Counted from the stretch's first letter, positions 13,645 to 47,304 are shown. The stretch is DNA of 64,000 nucleotides from Erpobdella octoculata (GCA_963978895.1 OZ022241.1:17571564-17635563); one strand, 5' to 3'. Program-made: numbers and translations. The notes: generated by a model from the letters alone, not told the origin.

Positions 13645-14073
13645 TTGGACCACACGTTATCAAAATTGCACCTCTCAGGTCTCAGGCGAGATCATCAAGG
13701 ACCGTGGCACGCAGATGAAGAGATGGGTCGGGCACTACGGGGAGCTGTACTCGAAAAAAATGTCGTCACCTACACAGCTTTTAAAGGCACTACACCGCTT
13801 CCTGTAATAGAGCAGCTTGACTCGTCAATTACCACCGAGGAGCTGAGCAAGGCCATTGATTCGATCTGTTGCGGAAAGGCGCCGGAAGTTGCAAAAGCTG
13901 CTAAAAAGAGTGCCCTTCTTAGTCGTCTCCATATGCTTTTGCTTCAGTGCTGGAATAAGGGAACAATGCGAGGATTGTCACGTTGTAGCAGAATAAAGGC
14001 GACCGCAGCGACTGTAACAACTACCACGGGATTTCTCTTCTTAGCACTGTGGGTAAGGCCTTTGCTAGAGTAG
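13645..14073 (+). pseudogene. LINE linker/RT N-terminal segment
   Basis: It contains ITTEELSKAIDSICCGKAPE, the usual approach to RT block 1 in this LINE type. It ends before the palm motifs, in a different frame from the RT at 14049. Confidence 0.65.
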
Positions 14074-14885
14074 TCCTCAATTGCCTGCAGGTACTTGCTG
14101 ACCGTGTATACCCCGAGTCACAATGTGGGTTTCGGGCTGGGCGTTCGACCATCGACATATTGTTCTCCCTCAGACAACTGCAGGAAAAATGTCGTGAGCA
14201 GCGACGTCCTTTATTTCTTGCTTTCAATGACACGACAAAAGCTTTCGACTTGGTCAGCCGGTCTGGTCTGTTTGCCTTTCTTGAGAGAATAGGATGTCCT
14301 CCCAAGTTATTGAGGGTGGTCGAACCGTTTCATGAAGGCATGGCTGGAACAGTTCAGTACGATGGGGTATCATCAAACCCCTTTCCCATCAAAAGCGGCG
14401 TTAAACAAGGATGTGTTTTAGCCCCAACACTCTTTGGCATTTTTTTCTCTTTGTTGCTGGGCTACGCATTCAACGGATGCGAAGACGGCATCTACTTACA
14501 TTCACGAAGTGACGGGAACCTCTTCAACCTCGTTCGTCTCAGAGCAAAGATCATGTTGCGCAGTATTCTTATTAGAGAATTGCTTTTTGCCGATGACGCT
14601 GCCTTCACGGCCCATTCTGAGGCCGCTCTACAGCGACTTATCACTTGTTTCGCGGAGGCATGCACTGAGTTCGGGCTCACCATCAGCTTAAAGAAAACCC
14701 AGGTCATGAGTCAAGATGTCAGCTCTGTTTTCAAAACCACCATCTGTGACCAAACACTGGACGTGGTGGACAAGTTTACGTACCTCGGTTCCAGTATCAC
14801 AAGAAACCTGTCTATGGATGCCGAGCTCAATGTGAGCTCAGGCAGAGAAGTCTATTGTGGATGGTCTACGTGTTGCACAAATTAA
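14049..14885 (+). pseudogene. LINE reverse transcriptase palm
   Basis: The frame contains ESQCGFRAGRSTIDILFSLR, FDLVSR (block A region), SGVKQGCVLAPTLFGIFF (block B) and LLFADDAAFTAHSEAALQRL (the catalytic FADD of block C), then LKKTQVMSQ and FTYLGSSI. The first catalytic Asp region reads FNDTTKAFD, where active copies usually have F(V/I)DLTKAFD. The RT is therefore probably inactive. Similarity stops near residue 270, where another LINE begins. Confidence 0.85.
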
Positions 14886-15039
14886 TATACGAAGCATTAA
14901 TAACAAAATAACTGAGCTACATCTTTTTCTACAAAACTACGATCCTGATATTATGTGCTTGACCAAAACTTGACTTTCCAGTGATATGCCGAGTAGTTTG
15001 TTCTTACCCAGGGACGTAAATTGGGGGGGGCAGGGGGGG

Positions 15040-15311
15040 GCATTTGCCCCCCCCTGATTTTCAAAATTTGAATTTTTTTTTACCTAGAGTTTACTATATA
15101 TTTATTTAATTTTAACTTTACTTAACCTAATGATGATGCAATGCGTATTGGAATCTTTCCGGCGTGTATAGACAATTCGCCCCCCCCATGATTTCCAAAA
15201 TTAAAAATTTTTTTTACTTAGATTTTACTATATAATATGTTAATTTTAACTTTACTTAACCTCGTGATGATTCAATGCATATTGGAATTCTTTTTGCGTG
15301 TGTAGACAATT
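15040..15311. repeat. Tandem duplication inside hAT element 1
   Basis: Two units of about 130-140 bp each start with a C run, then GATTTYCAAAAT, and later share TTAATTTTAACTTTACTTAA. They differ at scattered positions. Confidence 0.75.
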
Positions 15312-15559
15312 TTATATCTTAGCTCGATGCTAGATTTACCAATAACTGCAGAGTAATAATTTGTGTATCAGTGTTGGTCCAAAGATTAGCTGTTTTCTGT
15401 GCCAAAATACAATCAGCGAACTCGTGGAACTTTACCATATTAGTGGTATTGATACAATGTTGATTCCCTCACAGTTGTCTACATCAAAGTTATTATTTAT
15501 TACACAAAAATAAAACAAAATTATACCCACCCCATTTTGGACATCTTTTTTACAAACTT

Positions 15560-15800
15560 TTATTTAGGTTACAATCTTTGTTTGTGTGTGTGTGTCTCTC
15601 TGTACTCAAATCTTGCAAGTGAAATTTAACCAGCATTTTGACTAGCTAGGAAGTTGAAACTTTCAGCATAGCTTTATATTTGATGAAAATACATGAGTTA
15701 ATTTTAAAAAAAACTTTGAACATCTTTTGCATTTCTAAATTGAATGTATTTGAAATCAAAGTTTGTGTTGAAAAACTCGTTTCTCCTTTACTGGTTTTAT
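15560..15800 (+). repeat. SINE-like dispersed repeat, copy in hAT element 1
   Basis: It shares GACTAGCTAGGAAG, CTTTATATT and AAAGTTTGTGTTGAAAAA with the copy at 25160-25400 and, reversed, with 2316-2470. Confidence 0.75.
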
Positions 15801-16085
15801 GCAATATTATTAAATCATTCATCCCCCTTATACCCAGTGGCACGTGGCGAATCCAGAATTTTCTGGTGGGGGATTCACTTCAGAAATTTTTTTATATTCT
15901 CTTCCAACAAGCTGATAACCGGTAAGGGGTAGTCGTAAGTATTTTTCAAAAAAATTTTCAAAGACTTCCAATTTTTCCTCCCAAAAAGCTGCGGTCGTTT
16001 TCCAAAAACAAGGTATTATACCCAAAAAATTTCAATTGATACTCTGATGGGGGATGCATTTCCACATCCCTCTCTGCTTGTACCT

Positions 16086-16308
16086 ACGTATTTATATAAA
16101 TGTAAAAGGTAATGTGTGTGAGAGCATTCGTTTATCACATCCAAGACGCAGGAGCAATTTTAACAACATTTGGCATGCAGGTAACTTCATTGATGAGAAA
16201 ATTTTGAAAAATTACAAAAAAATCTGTTATTTCTTTGACATTTCATTGGCAAAAACGAGACAAAACTAAGCACACAAAAACCCGGACAACACCGGGTAAC
16301 CCTGTCAG
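16086..16308 (+). mobile_element. Helitron-like family-2-related fragment
   Basis: It ends with ACCCGGACAACACCGGGTAA, the same terminal stem as the family-2 elements. The expected CTAG is changed to GTCAG. Confidence 0.45.
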
Positions 16309-16619
16309 TAAGCTATATAATGGCGGGAAAATTTTGCCCCCCCCTGGAAAATGCTGAATTTACGTCCCTGTTCTTACCGCAAAATTTTTCTGCGGTGCAA
16401 CACCGTCACGAGGTGACGGTGTTGCACTTATTATTAAAAACTCTATCTGCTACCGTCAACTCCACACACCTCCTGAATATTCTCAGATTGAAACAATTGG
16501 GTACTATCGAAGTGGTGGTTTCGACTCTGCTGCCCATTTATACGCTAGAGAAAGTGTCTCCTGCTTGGGACGTTTCTGTTCGGATAACCACAAAATCTGC
16601 CTAATGGGTGACTTCAATC

Positions 16620-17607
16620 CAGTGATATTCAAGTTAACTGTAACACTAACTGAAATCGGAAAATAATAGAAAAATAATGGTCAGTTAAGTGTAATAGTAA
16701 TAGTAACTGAAATACGGCGAATAACTCTAACTGTAATAGTAACTGAATAATAAATTCAGTTAAATAATACAAAAATAATTAATAACTGAAAAATATTTTT
16801 AATGTAATTTTTTTCTAAATAAATTAAATATTAGATTTATTTCTTTTATGTAAAGATAAAATTCGAGTTCTTTGGTGTTACCAAATAGTAACAAATAGTA
16901 TATGGTGCTGTTTAGTTATTCGCGGCCTTTTGTTATTATTGATAGTTGATAGTGCTGTTGCAATCGTTCCGTGAAAAATGTTCAAGAACAATAGTAGCAG
17001 AAAACAAGAAAGTAGTGTATGGAAATATTTTGATTATGAGCAATCAGTTGACAATCTTCTGATGAATTGTGCCAACCTCTTTTAAAAAGATTTAAGAGGC
17101 TTGCCAAAGAAATTGAAGCTTCCAGTTCTCCGAGCAAGCAATCTAGGCACGGAAGTTCTGTTGAGGAAGAACTTAATGCTTATCTTGGGGCTTCAAAAAC
17201 ATTAGCTGCTAATCAAACTGGATTAAGCTTCTGGACAGCTTCAGAGACAGTGTATCCTCTAATAACGGCCTTCGCTAAAGACCTTATCTCTGCACCTGAT
17301 TCAGAAGCATATGTGGAGCTTATCTTTTCGGTTTGTAGTGATATGACTGCAGGAAAAAGAAACAGGCTCTCCAAGAATCTAGAAACTTGTGTTTTTTTTT
17401 GAAAATGAACTCGAAGTTTTACCATTTTGTAAATAAATAAATAAAAAAAATTTTTTTTGGCTGTGTATAGAATCTACAGTTAACTGTAACTTTAACTTAA
17501 AAATAAATAAGTGTAATAGTAACTGAAAAATGTTTGTGGAAAAATAACTTTAACTGAAACTGAAAAATGTTGTAATTTTAACTGTAACTGTAACTGAAAT
17601 ATCACTG
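16620..17607 (+). mobile_element. hAT-type element 2, 988 bp, 8-bp target duplication
   Basis: The ends are CAGTGATATTCAAGTTAACT and, reversed, CAGTGATATTTCAGTTACAG. CTTCAATC flanks both sides (16612-16619 and 17608-17615). Subterminal TAACTG/CAGTTA repeats are dense at both ends. The interior keeps the start of a BED-finger region and a transposase C-terminus, with the middle deleted. Confidence 0.92.
16978..17402 (+). pseudogene. hAT transposase remnant (BED start plus dimerisation domain)
   Basis: ATG at 16978 opens a frame with SSVWKYFDY, the usual start of a BED zinc finger, which then stops. The frame at 17067-17402 reads ELNAYLGAS, later LSFWTASETVYPLITAFAKD, ISAPDSEAYVE and AGKRNRLSKNLETCVF. 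That is the hAT C-terminal dimerisation domain (W...YP.L...A.D). The catalytic DDE region is absent. Confidence 0.8.
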
Positions 17608-18823
17608 CTTCAATCTGCCCGATCTTGACTGGGAATTTAATTCAGGCCCTGCTAACACCCTCCATAGAATATTCATGAATTTTTTCAATGGTTTCGGTCT
17701 TCACCAATTTGTGAAATTACCTACTCGTGGAAGTAATGTTCTTGATTTGATTCTAGCAAATGATCCTCTACTGGTCTCGGAAATTGAAATAACCTGCCCC
17801 CTTGCCACATCTGACCACAACATGATAACTTTCCACCTTAACAACGTAAAAACACAGCTGTCTGCAACATTTCAGGGATATTTTGACTTCAACAAAGCGG
17901 ACTATCATAGTCTAAACAACTACTTTTCTACAATTGACTGGAATAAGATATTTTTAAATTCTGTTTCTCGACTGAAGAGTGTTGGTCAGTGTTCTGTGCT
18001 TATATTGATGAAAGCACTAGACTTTGTGTCCCTTTTGTTAAGAATCGTTCCATAAACAACAAAGCCACCAAAGAAATGATGTTACAGAAAAGGCTCTACC
18101 GGACTAAACTCAAATTATGGAGAGAATGGAAATCAAACCTGGATCCCCACTTAAAAGCAAAATACATTAAGTTTTCTAAAGATTGCACGACACAACTTGC
18201 CATAAATCGTGCCAATTACGAAAAATATCTTATTGAAAAAAAGAACCTTGGAAGTTTCTACAATTACGTCAGTAGAAAGTTTTTCCGGCATTCTTCAATC
18301 GGTGACTTAAAGCGACATGACGGGAGCTTGACTTCCGATTCTTCCAAAATAGCTAACATTTACAACACATACAGTCTATCAATTCCGCTTTGCCACATTT
18401 TTGACTTCTCCCTTAAATCTGGAATCTTGCCATCAATTTGCAGGATGGCGTACGTCACTCCCATTCACAAGAAAGGCCCGACATCCGAACCCTCCAATTA
18501 CAGACCAATTACAATTTCTCTAACATGCACCTGCTGCCGAGTTATGGAAAGAATCATCAACAAAAAAATTCTGCATTACTTGAGTTCTAATTACCTTATT
18601 ACATCACATCAACATGGCTTCAGACAGTACAAATCTACTCGAATGTGTTTACGACTGGTCGTCTGCTAGTAAGAATCAACAGAATACAGACGTAGTTTAT
18701 TTCGACTATCAAAAGGCTTTCGATTCTGTTTCGCACCCCAAACTACTTGATAAACTTAAATACAACATTACAGGCAACTTATATAATTGGCTCACGGACT
18801 TTCTCTATGAAAGAAAACAATAG
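17608..18823 (+). pseudogene. LINE endonuclease end, linker and RT fingers
   Basis: It begins PDLDWEFNSG, then GLHQFVKLPTRGSNVLDLIL and SDHNMITFHL (end of the endonuclease). Then come the linker and VTPIHKKG, PSNYRPITISL, MERIINKKIL and TSHQHGFRQ (RT blocks 1-2), and TDVVYFDYQKAFDSVSHPKL with catalytic Asp (block A). A frameshift lies near 18650 and a stop at 18821. Confidence 0.85.
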
Positions 18824-19160
18824 GCTCAGATCAACGGAGTACTTCGAAGTGTGTCGCTGTTACAAGTGGGGTCCCGCAAGGAAGCGTCCTCGGCCCAACA
18901 TTATTCCTAATAGGTATAAATGACATTGTAGATACATTACCCCCAAATAACACATCAATCAAGCTTTTTGCTGATGACATTAAACTATACAGTTCTTCCA
19001 AGCTAGTAAACTCAGACCTTCAGGATAGCATCAATACACTAACTACATGGAGTAAAAGATGGCAGCTTAACCTGGCCACAGACAAGTGTTTTGTCTGCTC
19101 TATCAAGTCTTCTTCCAGACAAAAAACTATTCCAACTCAGTACTCTATTGATAACACATC
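18824..19160 (+). pseudogene. LINE RT catalytic segment
   Basis: It reads VTSGVPQGSVLGPTLFLIGI and LFADDIKLYSSSKL, with the catalytic ADD pair. It continues to WSKRWQLNLATDKC before being cut by hAT element 3. Confidence 0.85.
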
Positions 19161-19829
19161 CAGTGGCGGCGCTAGGCATGGGCAAGGGTGGGCATTGCCC
19201 GCTCTAAAAATGGTCTTGCCCAAAGTTTTCCCGTCCTCACAAAAAAAATTATTGAACTATAATTTTACAACAGTTAATTAAACATTAATGTAAAATTTAC
19301 CGTCTTTTAATGCACTGTGTCGTAGTTTTTGTAAAAGCAGTAAAAAATATCACATTAATAAAAAATAAAACATTATTCCTAATAGATATAAATGATATTG
19401 TAGATACATTACCCCCAAATAACACATCAATCAAGCTTTTTGCTGATGACATTAAACTATACAGATCTTCCAAGCTAGTAAACTCAGACCTTCAGAATAG
19501 CATCAATACACTAACTACATGGAGTAAAAGATGGCAGCTTAACCTGGCCACAGACAAGTGTTTTGTCTGCTCTATCAAGTCTTCTTCCAGACAAAAAACT
19601 ATTCCAACTCAGTACTCTATTGATAACACATCCAGTGGCGGCGCTAGGCATGGGCAAGGGTGGGCATTGCCCGCCCTAAAAATGGTCTTGCCCAAAGTTT
19701 TCCCGTCCTCACCCAAAAATTATTGTACTATAATTTTACAACAGTTAATTAAACATTAATGTAAAATTTACCGTCTTTTAATGCACTGCGTCGTAGTTTT
19801 TGCAAAAGCAGTAAAAAATATCACATTAA
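18899..19829 (+). repeat. 472-bp tandem duplication spanning the LINE/hAT-3 junction
   Basis: Positions 18899-19357 and 19371-19829 are direct copies offset by 472 bp. Each holds the LINE RT segment with LFADD followed by the first 170-200 bp of hAT element 3, including CAGTGGCGGCGCTAGG (19161 and 19633). Only scattered single-base differences are seen. The duplication postdates the hAT insertion. Confidence 0.9.
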
Positions 19830-21952
19830 TTGTGGAAAAAAACTGAACAAGCCACCGCCTCCAGGTTTTTCTGATATCAGTTACAGCCTGTAAATGGACC
19901 ATCTCAACCAAGATTACCGAAGTTTCCACAAACCATGTTTGGTAAACATTACAGAGGTTTTGATAAAGAATTCTATGCTAAGTTTTCTTGGTTGGAATAC
20001 AGCATATCTAGGAATTCTGCTTATTGTTTTTGCAGCCGACATTTTTGTGATAGTTACATAAAACATCATTCACAGAGAAAAGATTTAGAGACTGGAAACA
20101 AGCTGGTGGTTCTTCAGGTGCTTTCAATAAACACCAGAAATCAAAACAACATAAAAAATTTTCAGCTGCCTGGGAAGACTTTAAAAGGTACACGGATACA
20201 TTGGTTTTAACGATGATAAAGTAGTGCACATGCAAAATTGGTGAACGAGAACAGACATTACCTCACTGCAGCTGTAAAAATATTGCGATTAACAGCATTA
20301 AAATAGAGAGAATGACAAAGCAGGTGGAAATGGTAATGTTCGTGAAATGCTATAACTTGTTGCAACATATGATCCTGTGGTCAAAAGTACATTGGAAAAT
20401 GGTCCTAAAAACGCGAAGTACCTGCATCTTGACATTCAAAATGAATTTTTGCAATAATGGCATCAACCATCAGAAATTAGATAGCTACTGAGATAGCTTG
20501 CGGTGGTTATTATGCCTTAATAGTTGATGAAACATAGGATGTATCAAAGACGGAGCAATTATCATTTATCTTGAGATATGTTTTTTAAGGTAAAATATAT
20601 TAAGAATTTATTGCTTTTAAACCTGCTAAATGTTTGAATGCAGAGTCACTCCTAAAAATATTCTGAATATTTTGGAAATGTCTTCTATTTCCATTGCATC
20701 TTGTATTGCACAGTGCTATGATGGAGCATCAGTTATGAGTGGTAGTGTGAGTGGGGTTCAATCACGATTCCGAGAGTTGGTGCCATCTGCCATATATATA
20801 CACTGTCATGCTCATCGGTTAAACGCCATCCATTTAACTTTTGGTGTTATTATTCAGACACTGTAGATAGACAAGTAAATGCCAAGTCTCTACTAACACT
20901 GATCATGTCCTCCAATTTTGTCGTAATGCTTATTTTAATGGAACAAATATTATTCCGCTTAATGACTGTCACAAAACTTCTTCAGTCTGTTAATTTAGAT
21001 TTATTAGCTGCTACAAATGCTACAAATTTGATAACTGAAGCATTGAATAACTTTTTAAAAGAGCGTGATAATCCCAAATTAGATTAATCAATGTGGAAAA
21101 TCATCGGATTTATTAGATATGTATAATCTTTAATGGAAGAAATCTAAAAAGAGAAGGAAGGTTCCTAAAAAACTACAGGAATCAGTAATAATGGAAACCA
21201 CAGGTGATCAACAAAATATCAATAGCTTTGATCATATTAAACCACATATTTTTCCCATATTTGGATACTGTCATTGTGAAATTAAAACGCAGAGATTCGT
21301 TAGAAATTTGTTAATTAATGAAGAGTCTTCAATTTCTGGATCCAAAACATGATGGATTCCTTGAAATAGATGGTATTAAATTTATGGCTGAGTTTTATCA
21401 ACTCAATATTATGATTTGCAAGCTGAATGGTCACAGTGCTAAGCGTTTAATGCAAAAAAAATAAACGGAATTGTCATCGTTGTTTGATTGGCTCCAATTT
21501 CTAAAACCTTACAAAGATGCATTCTATCAACTTTGGAGACTAATTCAAATTTTTCTGACATTGCCGTGCCGGTGAGCTCTGCTAGTTGTGAGCGTAGTTT
21601 TTCTAAACTTTGGATTATAAAAACCTACCTTCGGAACAGCATGTCTGACACTCGTCTAGCCGACATAAGTGTGTGTGATGCTACACTTAAGCGTTCCTTA
21701 AGGATGCCTTGGCATAAATTGTGTGATATCATTCCACAAAATTTAGTTACCTACCACCAAATAAAATCACAAATTTAGTTACGAAATTTAGTAACAATAA
21801 ATTCACTATCGAATGCATTGTCATTGTGATTAACCTTAACAAGTTAAATGCATACGTTAGGTTTGCCATTTCAAGGCATAGCCCATGCCCAACCTGACTT
21901 TTGTTTGCCCAAATGCCGCCCACCCTCTTCTGAAATCCTAGCGCCGCCACTG
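19161..21952 (+). mobile_element. hAT-type element 3 in the LINE RT, left end duplicated
   Basis: The terminal repeats are CAGTGGCGGCGCTAGG and its reverse complement. The flanks are AACACATC (19153-19160) and AACACACC (21953-21960), 7 of 8 matching. A second left end at 19633 comes from the 472-bp duplication, so the element proper is about 2.3 kb. It carries a degenerate transposase at 19935-21778. Confidence 0.88.
19935..21778 (+). pseudogene. hAT transposase with TTF-type zinc finger (DUF4371-like), degenerate
   Basis: The order of motifs is: FWLEYS-like FSWLEYSISRNSAYCFCSRH (TTF-type zinc finger start), then CYDGASVMSGSVSGVQSRFR and YIHCHAHRLNAI (the core region typical of ZMYM-like hAT proteins), then VSSASCERSFSKLWIIKTYL and SDTRLADIS (C-terminal dimerisation domain). 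Several frames and stops intervene, including 20211, 20864 and 21085. It cannot make a full protein. Confidence 0.85.
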
Positions 21953-22445
21953 AACACACCATTCAAACTACTCTGTCAAGTAAAAGATCTTAGTGTTATT
22001 ATTGACTCTGAACTCAAATTCAGATATCATATTGATAATATCGCCCATCAAGCGTCGGTTCGTTCTCGGCTAACCCTCAAATCATTCGCCTCTCGAGACA
22101 AAGATCTTCTAACCATGGCTTTTGCGTTTACACGAGACCGCTGTTGGAGTATTGTTCGCAAGTATGGAATCAACGTCACAAGTACTTGGTCGACCGGGTT
22201 GAGAGAGTTCAGAGACGGTTCACTACAGCCATTCCATTAGTCAGGCATCTGCAATACTGCGACCGCTTGAAAGCGCTTAAAATCCAGTCCCTTGAACACC
22301 GACGACTCATAGCCGATCTCTGTTTATGTTACAAGATTGTCAACAACCTAGTATCTACGGAATTAAAAAACCACTTACTCGCCTTAAACTATTCATCTCA
22401 AACAACGCTCCCAATTAAGCCTATCGGACTTGTCTAAATTCTTTT
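21953..22445 (+). pseudogene. LINE RT thumb and C-terminal region
   Basis: KDLSVIIDSELKFRYHIDNI and then, after a frame change near 22130, LEYCSQVWNQRHKYLVDRVE, VQRRFTTAIP and CDRLKALKIQSLEHRRLIAD. These follow the RT core in CR1/Jockey-like LINEs. It is interrupted near 22445 by a dispersed repeat. Confidence 0.85.
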
Positions 22446-22786
22446 TATTATTACCAATGCTTTTATTAACTCGTCGTTTCTGTTTGTTTCTCTGTCTGTT
22501 TCAAATCTTGCAATCAATTTTTGAGTCACTTCCTGATGATAGATTTTTTTCAAATTTTGCATACATGCTCAAAATAGAAGACAATGCAATATTCAATTAT
22601 TAGTTTTACAATAAGTCAATTAATTTAGTTAATTTTAATTAATTTCGATATTTCAATATAATTAAGATATTTCGACTTTAATATAAAATAAAAGAGTAAT
22701 ATAAGAAAAAATTGATTGCAAAATTTGTGTTTTAATTACATATAAAAGCATTGGGTTTTAAAAATTCGTTTTTAATTTACTTGTTT
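22446..22786. repeat. Dispersed MITE-like repeat, copy 1 (in LINE)
   Basis: It begins TTATTATTACCAATGCTTTT and ends with AAAAGCATTGGGTTTTAAAA plus about 30 bp. CCAATGCTTTTAT and ATAAAAGCATTGG form short inverted ends. Near-identical copies lie at 36481-36831 (full) and 36098-36300 (partial). The LINE frame resumes with TNRVVKVWNSLP at 22787. Confidence 0.75.
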
Positions 22787-23128
22787 ACTAACCGCGTTGT
22801 AAAAGTCTGGAACTCACTGCCTATAGATATCGTTTCGTTTACAACTTATAGCCGATTTTTTCGTTTAATATCTGTCCATGATCTATCGTCTTTTCTATTA
22901 TATAAATGACTATTAAAAGGCAGAATTTATAGCCAATATCTCATTTCTCATCATTAACCAATTCCTTGTCACCATGTTTGTTCCTGAAATGTTTATTTCA
23001 TGTAGCTCATATTTTCTGTTGTTCATCAGTGTATTTAATGTTTTGTCCTGCAAATTTTCTGTTTTCCGTGCTCTTCGTTACCGATCGGGTTAGTGGCTAA
23101 GGTCCTCCGTTCGAGATCAATAAATCAA
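22787..23128 (+). pseudogene. LINE C-terminus and 3' tail
   Basis: TNRVVKVWNSLPIDIVSFTT, then FLLYK and TGA near 22908, is the standard C-terminal sequence of this LINE type. The 3' UTR ends in GATCAATAAATCAATCAATC. Confidence 0.8.
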
Positions 23129-23328
23129 TCAATCTTCTTGAAAATGGCTCGCAGCAGGCATTCGGTAAAGAGCTGGTTGCCTTACATCGGCCGTCATTAT
23201 CCCGGGCACGGCCGATAAGGCCGTATATGCTGACTGTCAGCCATGCTCCGACGCGGATGTTCGTGCTATCTGGGTAGCAATATGTGCGTTTTCTTAGAGC
23301 AATTATTTGGGGGACAACGCCAATACTC
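23129..23328. other. Unassigned, relatively GC-rich sequence
   Basis: The segment has higher GC than its neighbours and seems to continue at 23575-23645 after a small hAT-like insertion. No family was recognised. Confidence 0.4.
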
Positions 23329-23332
23329 AGTG

Positions 23333-23570
23333 GCATAGTGTATGGGGCGGGGTTGCGGTACGCTCTGGGCGACCTTTTAAAAAGTGGAAAAATGTTTTGG
23401 GGGCAGAAAAATTTGAGACAAAATAAAACCTGACTCGATTTTAACTCCCATCTGCTGATCATCAACTGTTTTCGAGAAAAAACCGATTAGGTTTCATCTT
23501 TCTCCCCCGGTAATCGATTTGTTTTGGAGGTTCCCGCCCCGAGTGGCTGATTCCTACGCTACGCCACTGC
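23333..23570. mobile_element. Small hAT-like MITE
   Basis: The ends are CAGTGGCATAGTGTATGG and, reversed, CAGTGGCGTAGCGTAGG. The 8-bp flanks (CCAATACT and CCTATACG) match at only 6 positions, so the target duplication is uncertain. Confidence 0.55.
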
Positions 23571-23649
23571 CTATACGACCCTCTCCGGTCAAATTATTGG
23601 ATTGTTCTTCTCCGGCATCTATGCCCATTATCTAGGACAAGATATGAAT

Positions 23650-24223
23650 GGGGTCATCCAAAAAGTACGTCACGCTGTCTTTTGACGATTTTGCCCCCTT
23701 CCCCTTGCCACAGTCTGTCACAAATTTCGGACCCCCTCCTAAAGTACGTCACGCCTTGAAAGGTTGTCGCAGCCAGGCTCAACTGACTCAAGAGCTCAAC
23801 GATCTAACAAACACCGCCTGTAAAACCTCCAAATGAAAATAATATGAAAACGTCAGAACGTCGAGCCAATGTAGATCCGCACGCATCCGTTCAGCTGCGC
23901 CGCTCGCACGAGGAAGTCGAAACACCAGACGAGCGGCCGCTTGAAGAACGCCAGAATACGGGTTGAACGGTTGAAGATAACTTTTGGTGCTCCACCAAGA
24001 AGTCCGTTGAAATAGTCAATACGTGATAAGGTAAGCGCTCTAACTTGAGCACTGTCGATTTCAGACGGTATATCTCTAATAGTATGTAAATAATTATACA
24101 AAAATAAAAAAAAAAGATGTGTGATGTCACACATCATCTGTACCTCTCCATCCCCCTGTCACAAAAAAGTCACAATTTCTTAAATCCCCGCTCTGGAACG
24201 TGACGTACTTCATGGACGGCCCC
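23650..24223. mobile_element. MITE with GTACGTCAC ends, 3-bp AAT target duplication
   Basis: The ends are GGGGTCATCCAAAAAGTACG and, reversed, GGGGCCGTCCATGAAGTACG, both followed by TCAC. AAT flanks both sides (23647-23649 and 24224-24226). It shares subterminal GTGATGTCACACATCAT with the element at 26122-26629. It carries a LINE fragment at 23860-24100. The superfamily is uncertain; 3-bp AT-rich duplications suggest PIF/Harbinger-like elements. Confidence 0.75.
23860..24100 (-). pseudogene. LINE RT fragment inside the MITE
   Basis: The minus strand encodes VRALTLSRIDYFNGLLGGAP, the conserved thumb segment of CR1-like LINEs (ALVLSRLDYCNGLLxGxP). Only this segment is present. Confidence 0.65.
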
Positions 24224-24525
24224 AATGATCGATGCCCATGATTCTTAAAGATGTCTTTATTAGAAGAAGATTTTATGTATATTAAATTGCTTATACTGTA
24301 ATGAATATAAAATATGCATTGCTTTTAAATTATTTTTTCAGACGACAAGTTTGTATTGGTGTTGCGGTCTATTTATGTAGTCAGATAATTTTTATCTGTT
24401 TACGATTCTTCGATTGTGCTTTTTTTTAACTCTGAGGTCACTTAAAAATGAGATTTTATCAAATAAAATAAACTAATCGTTTTAATTTTAATGCATCAAA
24501 GGGAAATCCAGTCCATAATTAACAA

Positions 24526-46932
<22,407 letters not shown>

Positions 46933-46993
46933 ATAATAATGAGAAGTATAATTGAATAACAAAAAAAGAAATTAATTAATAATATTAGTTGTA

Positions 46994-46999
46994 AATAAA
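46994..46999 (+). terminator. CCDC186: Polyadenylation signal of CCDC186
   Basis: AATAAA lies 62 bases after the stop codon, with a second overlapping copy just downstream. Confidence 0.65.
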
Positions 47000-47299
47000 A
47001 TAAAATTTTATGTGTTTATTATTTTCTCCTACTGTCATACGATTTCGTTTATCATTCCGATCCTGAAGTTGTTTTTTTGCAGATTTTGTTATGTATTTTT
47101 GTTATTCACTTTTTGGTTCCAAATGCATTTTTATTTTATATCAGAGAATTAATTCATTGGTTTTATGTTCAAACCATTTTTGCTATGCGAGATTGAAGAA
47201 GCTAATTTCATTTAATTCGTCTTTGAGCATGCCTGTAGGTTCTTCTGTATGATTTTGTAAATAAATCAGCTGGTTCTGAGATGAAAATCTTGACTTGTA

Positions 47300-47304
<5 letters not shown>

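Larger units (their letters stand above)
11690..14856 (+). mobile_element. RTE-like LINE, broken and 3'-truncated
   Basis: It opens with three tandem units of about 70 bp (11698-11890). It then carries an endonuclease segment from 12504, a linker from 13032, and a reverse transcriptase from 14049. Frameshifts and stops separate these segments. The 3' part of the RT and the tail are missing: sequence changes near 14857 into a CR1/Jockey-like LINE. The boundaries and the clade name are inferred from protein motifs only. Confidence 0.7.
15009..16370. mobile_element. hAT-type element 1, 1362 bp, 8-bp target duplication
   Basis: The terminal inverted repeats are CAGGGACGTAAATT at both ends. The flanking TTCTTACC occurs at 15001-15008 and again at 16371-16378. 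This proves insertion into the LINE endonuclease reading frame. No transposase is recognisable. Inside are a tandem duplication of about 130 bp (15040-15311), a SINE-like copy (15560-15800) and a Helitron-like fragment (16086-16308). Confidence 0.9.
14857..23128 (+). mobile_element. CR1/Jockey-like LINE split by nested insertions
   Basis: The coding pieces appear in order: 14857-15008 (endonuclease start, INIRSINNKITELHLFLQNY), 16371-16619 (GVALIIKN..., LMGDFN), 17608-19160 (endonuclease end and RT), 21953-22445 (KDLSVIIDSELKF and the thumb) and 22787-22908 (C-terminus). It ends at a short TCAA-type tail, ATCAATAAATCAATCAATC, near 23128. Three hAT elements and one dispersed repeat fill the gaps. 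The ORF also has its own stops and shifts. Confidence 0.8.
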
